NCBI GenBank assembly: GCA_021442155.1
Contig: CM038229.1
Span: forward strand, 92,847,716 to 92,911,715
DNA from: Cymbidium sinense
Lineage: Eukaryota; Streptophyta; Magnoliopsida; Asparagales; Orchidaceae
Reading direction: 5' to 3'
DNA length: 64,000 bases
Shown: in pieces, positions 23,301-34,300 of the stretch
Layout: each line of letters begins with the position of its first letter
Numbering within the stretch: position 1 is the first letter of the stretch
Translations under genes and position numbers: made by a program
The notes under the pieces: model-generated
Seen by the model: only the letters and a program-made list of their open reading frames with translations
The model's database searches: none
What the model was told of the DNA's origin: nothing

Positions 23301-25255
23301 TTATTTAGTTTATTTTAGTTTATTTAGTTTAGGTTTAAGTATAGGATTAGTTTAGTATAGTTTAACTAATTTTAGCTTAGTTTAGGTATAGGTTAACATT
23401 TAAGTTTATTTAGATTAGTTTATTTTATTTTGTTTATTTATTTTATTTTATTTATATTATGTTTATTTATTTTATTTATTTATTTATTTTTTCATTTTGG
23501 TTTAGGTTTAGGTTAGTTTTATTTAGTTTAGTTGAGGTTTAGGTTTAGGTTTTTGATTTAGGTTTAGTTTAGGGTTTAGGGATTAGGGTTTATGGTTTAG
23601 GTTTTAACATTTTGGGTTAGGGTTTTATTTTTAGTTTAATTAGGTTTAAGTTTATTTATTTAATTTTGTTTATTTTGGTTTATTTTTATTTTAGTTTATT
23701 TTCTTTTTATTTAGTTTAATTTAGTTTATGTTTAAGTTTAGGTTTAGTTTAGGTTTATTTAGGTTTAATTAGTTTAGTTTAGTTTAAGTTTAGGTTTAAG
23801 TTTAGGTTTAGTTATTTTAGGTTTAGGATTAGGTTTAGGTTTTAGTTTAGTTTAAGTTTAGGTTTAGGTTTAGGTTTAGGTTTAGGTTTAAGTTTTATTT
23901 TATTTTTATTTAGGATTATTTATTTAGGTTTAGGTTTATTTAGTTTAATTTATTTAGTTTATTTTATTTAGCTTATTTATCTAGTTTAGATTTAGGTTTT
24001 ATTTATTTTAGTTTAGTTTAATTTTTTTTTTTTTAGGTTTAGGTTTAGGTATAGTTTAGTTCATTTATTAATTTTATTTATTTTAGTTTAGGTTTTAAGT
24101 TTTACTTTGTTTATTTTTTTAGTTAAATTTTTATTTATTTATTTAGCTTAATTTAGTTTAGTTTATTTAGGTTTAGATTTATTTTATTTATGATTTAATT
24201 TATTTTTTTATTTAGTTTTTTTTAGGTTAATTTTTTTAGGTTTATTTAGGTTTAAGTTTTATTTAGTTTAGTTTTATTTAGTTTAGGTTTATTTTTGTTT
24301 AAGTTTAGGTTAATTTAGTTTTTTAGTATAAGTTTAGATTTAGGTTTTATTTTATTCTAGGTTTGTTTATTTAAGTTTACATATAGGTTTTATTTAGGTT
24401 TATTTAGGTTTAGGTTTATTTAGTTTAGGTTTATTTTATTTATGTTTAGGTTGATTTATTTTAGTTTATTTTATTTTATTTTATGTTTATTCTAGTTTAA
24501 GTTTTTTAGGTTTATTTAGGTTTAGGTTTAGGTTTATTTTTATTTAGGTTTTAGGTTTAGATTTAGTTTTAGGTTTATTTTTATTTTAGTTTTGATTTAG
24601 TTTATTTAGTTTTGGTTTATTTATTTAGTTTAGTTTATTTATTTTTAGTTTAGGTTTATTATTTTATTTTAGTTTATTTTATTTATTTAGGTTTAAGTTT
24701 ATGTAGTTTAAGTTTTAAGTTTAGGTTTAGGTTTATTTTGTCTTGTTTAGTTTAGTTTATTTTTAGTTTAGGTTTTTTTATTTAGCTTAGGTTTTATTTA
24801 TTTAGATTAGGTTTTTTTATTTAGTTTAGCTTTTATTTATTTAGTTTATTTTGAGGTTTAGTTTATTTAGTTTAGTTTATTTTATTTTAGTTTAGGTTTA
24901 AGTTTATTTAGGTTTATTTAGTTTAGTTTATTTTAATATATTTATTTAGTTTATTTTAGTTTATTTAGTTTAGGTTTAAGTATAGGATTAGTTTACATAG
25001 TTTTAACCAATTTTAGCTTAGGTATAGGTTAACATTTAAGTTTATTTAGATTAGTTTATTTTATTTTGTTTATTTATTTTATTTTATTTATATTATGTTT
25101 ATTTATTTTATTTATTTATTTATTTTTCATTTTGGTTTAGGTTTAGGTTAGTTTTATTTAGTTTAGTTGAGGTTTAGGTTTAGGTTTTGATTTAGGTTTA
25201 GTTTAGGGTACAGGGTTTATGGTTTAGGTTTTAACATTTTGGGTTAGGGTTTTAT
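20320..25255. repeat. Tandem triplication of a ~1.64-kb satellite unit
   Basis: Three units start with the same words (agtttaattaggtttaagtt), at about 20325, 21992 and 23633. The word order inside is the same in each: ttcatttattaattttattt, tttactttgttt, cttgtttagtttag, tttaatatatttatt and ataggattagttta. Each unit ends in aacattttgggttagggttt at 21967, 23606 and 25232. The periods are 1667 and 1641 bp. Unit 3 (23.63-25.25 kb) has several places where repeat words are replaced by plain T-runs. The units are otherwise nearly identical by eye. No gene is seen. Confidence 0.85.
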
Positions 25256-27419
25256 TTTCTTGATTTTTAGTTTAGGGTTTATAAGGTTTAGGGTTTAGGA
25301 TTTAGGGTTTAGGTTGTGGTTAGTGTAGTTTTGGGTTTTGGGTTTAGTTTAGTTTAGGGTTTAAGGTTAAGATTTTTTCTATTACTTAGGGTTTAGGATT
25401 TAGGGTTGTAAGTTTAGGGATTTGGGTTTAAGATTCAGGGTTTAGGATTTAGTGTTTAGGGTTTTTTTTAAAAATTAAGTAAACTGATAGGTTTTGGTTC
25501 ATTTAGTTTATCTAGTTTATTTTTTATTTATTTTAGCTAATTTTATTTTATTTATTTAGGTTTATTTTTTATATAGTTTAGTTTATTAATTTTAGGTTTA
25601 TTTATTTTAGTTTAGGTTTTTTATTTTAGTTTATCTTCAAGGTTTAGGTTAAGGTTTATGTATATTTTTAATTTAGCATTTTTCTTATTTTATATTTTAG
25701 GTTTAGGTTTTATTAATTATTTTTAGATTTAAGTTTCAATTTTTTATTTTATTTTTTTAGGTTTAGGTTTTAGGTTTTTATGTTAGGTTTATTTTTATGT
25801 TTTTTTTTCAGTTTAAGTTTAGGTTTAATTTTAGTTTATTTAATTTAGGGTTTAGGTTTAGTATATTTTTTGTTTAGGTTTAGGTTTCTTTTATTTTAGT
25901 TTAGTTTATTTTAGTTTTGGTTTAGGTTTATTTATTACTTATTTATAGGTTTTTTAGGTTTATTTTTAGCTTTAGGTTTTTATTAGTTTTTATTTTATTT
26001 TATTTTTATTTTACATTTAATTTTTATTTTATTATTTTAATTTTTATTTTTAGGTTTATTTTATTTTTGTAGGTTAGTTTAGCTTTTTATTTATTTTGTT
26101 TTAATTTAGTTTATTTTTATTTTTTTTAAGTTTAGTTTTAAGTTTAGGTTTAGGTTTATTTCTTTAGTTTGGTTTTATTTCATTTTATTTTTTTTTTAAT
26201 TTAGGTTTATATGTTTATTTATTTTATTTTTTTAGGTTTTATTTAGTTTAGGTTTAGGTTTTAGGTTTAGGTTTTAGGTTTTTAGGTTTAGTGTTTAGTT
26301 TTAAGGTTTAGTTTAAGGTTTGGGTGTTTAGTGTTTAGGGTCAGGTTTGTAGGTTGTAGGATTAAGGGTTTTTGGTTTTAGGGTTTAGGGTTTTGGTTTA
26401 GGGTTAAAGGTTTTAGGGTTTAGGGTTCAAGGGTTAGGGTTGTAGGTTTAGGGTTTATAGTTTAGGGTTTAGGGTTAGTTTTAGATTTTAGGGTTTATGG
26501 TTACAGTTTTATTTTATTTATTTATTTTTAAATTAAGTAAACCAATAGGTTTAGGTTTATTTAGTTTATTTTTTAATTTATTTTAGTTTATTTTATTTTT
26601 TATTTTATTTAGGTTTATTTTTATTCTTATGAGAATTTCACGTATAATAGGAACAATGGAGGCATATGATTCATGTAGCCGAACCCACTTAGTGGGATAA
26701 AGGCTTGTTGTTGTTGTTGTTGTTATAGGTTTTTTTTATTCTTATTTAGTTTAGTTTATTTATTTTAGGTCTATTTATTTGAGTTTAGGTTTTTTGTTTT
26801 ACATTATTTTTTTGGTTTTGGTTTAGGTTTATTTTGTAGTTCATTGTTATTTTTATTTTATTAGGTTTAAGTTTTATTTTTTATTTTTTAGTTTTAGGTT
26901 TTTATTTTAGTTTATTTTTAGGTTTTATATTTTAGTTTAGGTTTAGGTTGATTTTTAATTTAATTTAATTTATTTTATTTATATTTGAGGTTTAGGTTTA
27001 GTTTATTTTAGGTTTAGGTTTAGGTTTTATTTAATTTATTTTAGTTTAGTTGTTTTTTAGTTTAGGTTTAGGTTTATTTTATTTTATTTATTTAGGTTTA
27101 TGTTTTTTTTTAAGTTTAAGGTTTAGGTATTTTTATTATTTATTTTTAGGTTTTATTTTTAGATTAATTTTTTAGGTTTAAGTTTTTATTTAGTTTTTTA
27201 TTTTATTTTAAGGTTTAGGGTTTTATAGTTTATGGTTTGTGGGTTACAGTTTAGGATTTAGGTTAGTTTAAGCTTTAAGGTTTAGGGTATAGGTTAATTT
27301 AGGGTTTAGAGTTTATGGATTAGGGTTTAGGGTTTATGGTTTTAGGGTTTTTATGGTTTTTAGGGTTAAAGCTTTAGGGTTTAAGTTTTAGTTTAGGATT
27401 TAGGGTTTAGGGTTTAAAG
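25256..27419. repeat. TTTAGGG / TTTATTTT array with boundary boxes
   Basis: TTTAGGG-type tracts at 25260-25460, 26320-26500 and 27200-27419 alternate with AT-rich blocks. Boundary boxes (AATTAAGTAAAC-type) lie at 25474-25490 and 26529-26549. The array is interrupted at 26631-26726 by a short RTE tail. No gene is seen. Confidence 0.85.
26631..26726 (+). mobile_element. Very short RTE-type LINE tail with (GTT)n
   Basis: About 95 bp of non-telomeric DNA containing ggaacaatggaggcatatga and gattcatgtagccgaaccca, then cttagtgggataaaggctt and (GTT)6. The same words end the longer RTE fragment at 43331-44075, so this is a heavily 5'-truncated copy of the same type. Flanking DNA looks like an approximately 19-20-bp target-site duplication (26611-26630 and 26727-26745, aggtttatttttattcttat with one base missing and one changed), which supports a genuine retrotransposition event. 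Confidence 0.8.
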
Positions 27420-27876
27420 TTTTTTTAATAGAGAATAAATTCAGATTCAATATTTCTTCTTTTGGATTTTATCAACCATGTAGGAGACCAAGTTTTCTAA
27501 GATACAAGAGACGACATAATTAAAAAATGAGCACGCATAGAGCAAATAAAAAACTCTAGATAACTGGAACCATCTCTACTGTAAAGACACAATTCCACAA
27601 GTAGTAGGTCGGATCGGTCGTGCTTTAGTTTCTCCAATTCCCATAAGAACCACCCTCACCTCTGGAGTAGCCGGATAGGCCACAATATCCCTAATCTATC
27701 CCTTCGCCACCACCACAGTTGTAACCTTTGTCGTACCCCTTGTCTCCATAACCACCACCTCCATATCGACCAGGACCTCCAGATCCATCAACACCTTTAG
27801 GTCCCCCACCTCTAGATCCTACCTCCATAACCACAACCTCCATATCAACCATTATATCCACCAACACCTCTAGTAA
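27420..27876 (-). pseudogene. GRP fragment 5 (rearranged 5' end)
   Basis: Read on the minus strand, the RRM end is missing. The copy enters in duplicated Gly-rich units (ctagaggtgttggtggatat) and then runs through the normal tail, GGFLWELEKL-like eroded end, 3' UTR and A-run (27420-27427 as T's on +). It shares the rearranged start and the extra units with fragment 3 on the other arm, marking a distinct GRP subfamily that exists in both polarities. Confidence 0.75.
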
Positions 27877-30120
27877 GGTGAGGGTTTAGGGTTAATGGTT
27901 AAAATTTAGGGTTTAGTTATCAAGACTAAGGGTTTAGGGTTTTTAGGGTTTTGGGTTTAAGGTTTAGGGTTTAGGGATAGCTTCATGTTTAGAGCTAGTT
28001 TAGGGTTAAGGTTTTAGGGTTTAAGGTTTAGTGCTTAGGGTTTAGGGTTTAAGGTTTTGGCTTAAGGATTTAGGGTTTAGGGTTTGGATTTAGGGTTTAG
28101 GGTTTAGAGTTTAGGGTTTATGGTTTAGAGTTTATGGTTTAAGATTTAGGGTTTTGAGTATAGGGTGAAGGATTTAGGGTTTCGGGTTTTTAGGGTTTAG
28201 GGGTTTAGGGTTAATTTATTTATTTATTTATTTTTTAAATTAAGTAAATTAGTAGGTTTAGGTTTATTTAATTTATTTAGTTTTTTTATTTATTGAAGTT
28301 TATTTTATTTTTTATTTTTATTTAAGTTCATTTTTATTTTCATTTAATTTTTATTTTATTTAGGTTTAGATTTTATTTATTTATTTTTTTAAGTTTATTT
28401 AATTTAGGTTTATGTTTAGGTTTTAGGATTTTAGTATTGAGTTTGGGGTTGGGTTAGTTTATGGTTTAAGATTGGGTAGTAGGGATTTAGCTTTAGGGTT
28501 GTGGTTTAAGGGTTTAGGGTTAATTTATTTATTTATTTTAAATTAAGTAAATTAGTAGGTTTAGGTTTATTTAGTTTATTTAGTTTTTTTATTTATTGTA
28601 GTTTATTTTATTTTTTATTTTTATTTAAGTTCATTTTTATTTTCATTTAGTTTAAGTTATTTATTTTAGTTTAGGTTTTTTATTTTACTTTATTTTTAAA
28701 GTTTAGGTTAATTTTTTATTTAGTTTTATTTTTGGTTTATTTTGATAGGTTTTATTTTATTTTATGTTTAGGTTTAGGTTTTTTATTATTTTCTAGGTTT
28801 AAGTTTAAGTTTTAATTTAGGTTTATTTTAGGATTTATTTTTTATGTTTATGTTTATGTTATTTATTTTATTTTATTGTTATAGTTTAGTGTTTAGGGTT
28901 TAGAGTTTAGAGTTTTGCTTTAGGCTTTAGGTTAGGTTTAGTTTAGAGTTTTAGGTGGGGTTGTTTAGGTTTAAGTGAGTTTAAGGTTTAAGATTTGGGG
29001 TTTTAGATTATAAGGATTTAGGGTTTTTTTAGGATTTAGGGTTTAGGGTTTAGGGTTTATTTATTTTAAATCAAGTTATTAGGTTTAGGTTTATTTAGTT
29101 TATTTTTTATTGTTTATTTTATTTTTTTTATTTTATTTAAGTTCATTTTATTTTATTTAGTTTAGTTTATTTATTTTAAGTTTATTTATTTTAGTTTAGG
29201 TTTTTATTTTACTTTATTTTAAGGTTTAGGTTTTTTGGGTTAATTTTGTTTAGTTTTATTTTTAGTTTATTTTGGTATAGGTTTATTTTTTTTATTTTAG
29301 GTTTGTTTAGGTCTTTATTTTTTTCTAGGTTTAGGTATTAGGTTTTTATTTTAGGTTTATTTTTAGGTATTATTATTTTTAGATTATGTTTAAGTTTATT
29401 ATTAGTTTTGTTTTATTTTTATTTTATTTTGATGTTTAAGTTTTATTTTTTATTTTTTAGGTTTAGGTTTAGGTTTTTAATTTATTTTTTTAGGTTTATG
29501 TTTTAGGTTTTTATTTTAGGTTTATTTTTAGGTCTTTTTTTTAGTTTAGGATAGGTTTATTTTTAGTTTATATTATTTTACTTAGTTTATGTTTAGGTGT
29601 TGGTTAAGTTTATTTTAGATTAAGGTTTAGCTTTTATTTAGTATATTGTAGTTTATTTTAGTATAGGTTTATTTTATTTTGTTTATTTTTTTTTAGGTTT
29701 AGGTTTCTTTTTTTACTTTATGGTTTTGGTTTTATTTTTTTTTATTTTTAGGTTTACTTTTTAGGTTTAGCTTTTTGTTCAATTTTTATTTTATTTTATT
29801 TAAGGTTAAATTAATGTTTATTTTAGGTTCAGTTTTTATTTTATTTATTCTTTTTTATTTTGAGCTTTATTTTATTTTTTAGTTTAATTTAGGTTTTTTC
29901 TACTTTATTTTAGTTTAGTTCATATTTTTTATTTTATTTTATTTTTAGGTTTAAGTTTAGTTTTTGGTTTAGGTTTAGGTTTTAGTTGAGGTTTTTATTT
30001 TATTTATATTTTATTATTTTATTTAGGTTTAGATTTTATTTATTTATTTTCTTTTTAGGTTTTATTTAGTTTAGGTTTATGTTTTTAGGTTTTTAGGGTT
30101 TATGGTTTAGGGTTTAGTAA
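27877..30120. repeat. TTTAGGG / AT-rich array with repeated boundary boxes
   Basis: TTTAGGG tracts (27880-28210, 28430-28520, 28890-29060, 30090-30120) alternate with AT-rich TTTATTTT blocks. Boundary boxes occur at 28237-28256 and 28538-28557. They are followed by almost the same 100 bp (ttatttaagttcatttttattttcatttag in both), indicating a local tandem duplication of about 300 bp. A decayed box lies near 29068-29085. No gene is seen. Confidence 0.85.
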
Positions 30121-30909
30121 TTTTTTTTTTGGAAACCCCGTATAAGTGGATTTTTATTGCCACAAAAAGGGGTTTCAAGGTCTTTAAAGGAGATAAACTT
30201 CAGAACTACTGCTCAAAGAGCTACAATCAGCCTAGGGAGTAAATCTCCTATCTAAGTACATCTGAAAGCAAAAGAAAAGAGTAAAATAAGCAAAAGATAC
30301 AAAGTGATTAATAAAAGTAAGCAAATGAAGGATGAGGGCCAAAGTTCTGCAGGAAGTGAGAATGTATGACACTATGGAGCAACCTGCAAGAGAAAAAGAG
30401 AAATGCACCTGCAAGATTGTAGACAGGAAGAAGTTAGAGCAGTTAAAGTAGTACAGAGAAAATGATAAGTGAGAGCGAAAATCGAAAATGGTAATAATAA
30501 AGAAGTGGGATAGAGGAGGCTCAGCTCACCATACCAAGTTGCGATGCAAATATGAGCATCCAAACTAAAGGGTTACATCACAAGAGCTACTACCAAACCA
30601 AAATGGAGTGAAAGTATCACATCATAGCCAACAAACCGATATAGCATTTGATGAAGATCTTTTGAGCCAAAATACCGCAAGAATAGGCAAAGTCATATAC
30701 AGTGGAAAGAGCGAAAGTACAAAGTGGGTAAGGGATCCCATGCCAAATATATGTCATCATATTAGGCTCCATGGCATGATAATCCTAACTCAAATGAAAG
30801 AGAGCCATCAATGGCAGGTCATCCATACTGGAAACTAGATATAAAGGATAATAAATAGCAAAATTTGAAATCTCCTGCAAACTAGCCAGGCAAGGACAAG
30901 AGCAAGGAA
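30121..30909 (-). mobile_element. LINE 3' tail with poly(A), minus strand
   Basis: On the minus strand the insertion ends in ggggtttcc plus a 10-A tail (30121-30130 as T's on +) entering telomere repeat. Its core (GCTGATTGTAGCTCTTTGAG, about 30208-30240) matches the LINE tails at 1-1105 and 59775-60317. Further in, a gggttattgtaaccc/gtttggatgctca-type stretch is also shared. Near 30909 it joins TTTAGGG directly, so it is 5'-truncated. Short open frames of 60-76 codons show no domain and are not conserved in the other tails. Confidence 0.7.
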
Positions 30910-31345
30910 TTAATTTAGGGTTTAATGTTTAGGGTTTGGGGTTTTACGGTTTAGGGTTTAGAGTTTAAGGTTTAGGGTTTAGAATTTTTGGTTTAGGGTT
31001 TTTGAGTTTATGGTTTAGGGTTCAGAGATTAGGGTTCAGTGTTTAGAGTTTAAGGTTTTTAGGGTTTAAGGTTTAGGGTTTACGGTTTTAGGATTTAGGG
31101 TTTATGGTTTAGGGTTTGGGTTTAGGTTTAGGGTTTAGGGTTTAGGGTTTTAGGTTTAGGTATAGGTTTAGGGTTTATGGTTTAAGGTTTAGGGTTAAAG
31201 GTTTACTATTTAGAATTTAAAGTTTAGGGTTTTTAAGGTTTAGGGTTTTGTGTTTAAGGTTTGGGGTTTAGAGTTGTATGTTTTAGGGTTTAAGGGGTAT
31301 GGTTTAAGGTTTAGGGTTTAGGGTTTAGGGTTTAGGGTTTTGTTT
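30910..31345. repeat. TTTAGGG-rich interstitial telomere tract
   Basis: This is about 430 bp of TTTAGGG with scattered single-base changes, one of the better-preserved tracts. It lies between the LINE tail and the non-telomeric block. No gene is seen. Confidence 0.9.
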
Positions 31346-34300
31346 TTTGTTATGTTTATTTTCAATTTCATTTGTATGTGTATATGTGAGGGGACAACAC
31401 ACAAATCTGAAGATATAGTTTTCAAGGTGATTAAGTATGACATCAAAGAATAGTGCACTATCTCAAAAGATAGAAATCACTACCCTACGATGGACCTAAT
31501 CATCTAATAAGGACTCCTAAGACATGACCGGTCTTCGAATATACCAAATATTTTTCCTCTACTTTACATGTAAAAGTAAAGTAGGGTTTATTTAAACTGG
31601 GTTTGTTAAGTTCCCTATGAAGGCAAGCTCCCATAGTTAATTACATCTTAGAAAAAATGAATCCCTTAAGAATACTCTTTATTAAAGTAGGTGATTATTA
31701 TCTCCAAAGAATCCCAAAGATAAGATAGACTATCAATAAATTGGAAGATCAAGGGATGGACCAAAAAGGAAGAGTTATTATCTAAACCAAAGGAGATGAG
31801 TAGGGAGTACTCATGATACTAAGAAACCTAGTGAGTAGTCCAATCTATCCTATGGTTGGGCTTTATATATTTGAAATTGAGGAGATTGATTTATTTGATT
31901 TGAAATTTTATTAGAAATCTAGATTATAATTCCACAATACAAGATTGTGGAAATGCCGAGGTGAGGATTTATGCTCAGTCTGAAAGTGGAACCAACAACC
32001 TCGATCCTAAATTAGGGAACTTACAGGGCCAAAATAAAGAATAACCTAAATCTAAGGGGAAAGTGGTTATATGGTTTACCTTCACAAGAAAGAGTAAACC
32101 ACTTGATTACTGAACTTATTATCACTTGGAGTGGCAGCCAACTAACTCCACCTATGCTTTAAATCCATATAGGTAAGTCATATGCTTTTGCGAGATGGCT
32201 AGGCTGTTATTATTTAGAAAAAAAAAAGACTAAGTCCTTAAACCCACTCCATAAAAAGACTAGAGCATGAGGGGTACTAACTTAAATCTAATGCAAATTT
32301 TATCAAATTTTATTTAATTTAGGACTTTTGTTTTGACACAGTGGTATAGGATTTGTTTGCCTAAATGCATGAGAAGTTGATTATGGGCCAAATTAAAAGG
32401 AAAATAGGTGTTCTTCCATGTGCTCTCAAAGGTTAAGCCCATTCTATCTAGATGGAAAGCCCTCTCTTAACAAAAGTGAAACAAGATGATTATGCATGAT
32501 ATGAAACATATAACATCCAGCTAAGGGGTTACTAAATATTTTACTATCTTGATTTAATGCCTAAGTTTTTATATGAGATTATGAGTTATTTTAAAAGTTT
32601 AGTTATGAGTTATTATTGGGATATAAAATTTATTTTTATCCTAAGTGCCTAATTGCATCCAGGCCATACAACAATCACCAATAATAAACAAACTATGAAA
32701 AGGCATGCTTTTTCTAATGCACAAGCTAAACAAAACATCAAATAATTTTTATAAAGCTATCACAAAAAAAAAGGCTAATGATCGCTACCACCATACATCC
32801 CGAAAAGAAATGTGGTGTTGTTGAGTTCTACCCTTATACCCTGGATTATAAGAGAATAATTACAATTACAAATGATGAATGGGTCTTCATTCTTCTTCTT
32901 CCTTCTTCATTTCTTTCATCTTCCATTTCTTCATTTAATTTTCTATTTCTTCCTTCTTTTTAGATTGATTTGGATATGCTTGCTCCAAATGCATCACATG
33001 GTACATAAGACTTGGTCTTATAACCAATGCTCATCCTAATCTCTCATAATACTCATCCTAATCCTAATGCAAAGTTATATTAAAAGAAGGAAAGTAAATC
33101 TAGCTACACCTGCAAAACAAATGTTAGCTAAACACACCATACAACCCAAGAAATTATATGAATAATTTGGACTTCGCAACCCACACATGGGTAACCAAGT
33201 CCACCTATCTTAACTTGGGTTATGCTTAGGGGCTAAGCAACCTACATAGCAAAAAAAACTTATATTTTTATTTAGCGACCCCTTAAGCACAACCCCCTGC
33301 AGAAAGCATGATTAGGCTAATATCGTCCTAACATCCAGGGTATGCACATGCACCTAACATCCAGTCTACAATAATACATCACAAAACAAGCATCCATCAA
33401 ACCATACACCTCCCTAACATAAATCTATAAATGGTGACTTAGTCTAATGTGCATGTATTAAAGCTTGTGTGGTATGTCCTAACTAGGCTTTAGATAATAA
33501 GTGTGAGGGATTTAATTTATAAAGTGGTTGATTTTTCTTTAAGTGATTTGATTGATTAAAAGATTTTACTTACTATTTTCTTTCATTTCATATGGTCTAC
33601 ACTTAACAACTAAGTGTTATAAAGAGAAAAAAAAGAGGGAACCTCTCTTCCATCCCTACCTTAAGTCACTTCTAAAGCAAGTTAATTAATCAATTTCTTT
33701 TAGTGAATATCATATTAAATGTTTTCATTAGTCCAAAGTTTAGGTTCGCTCTAAATTACCTTATTCAATAGTAATGACATTTTAAGATTAATTAGAATGA
33801 ATTGCTATAACATAACACATGTTTATTCATTTCTTTCCATCATGTATATCATGCATATGATTAAATCCTATGCATTCCTATACATGCAATTTATATGAAT
33901 GATGAATGCAAAGAAGTGTGTTTGAGATTTAAATATTTCATTTGATTGAATTATGAATGCATGCCTTTTTAATAAAAAGAGGGATTTTTCATCCATTAGC
34001 TAGATGTACATTTACATGTATAAAAGTTTTAAGTGAGTACATCATCATTATTCTGCACCAGGGGCGTAAGGTACAAGACCTACTTAGGACAACTTAAATC
34101 CTCGCAGCCCTGGGGTGTCTAGACTAATATACCACTTTTCTTAGATACATATAGATGTATAAGTAACTACAAGGATAGAAAAAACTCATGCAAAAATTGT
34201 ATTTGATTTATATGACTTATGATTCTTATTCATTGGCCACATCACACATACACATGTATAAGAGTTTTAAGTGAGTATGACGCCATTGTTCTGTGCTAGG

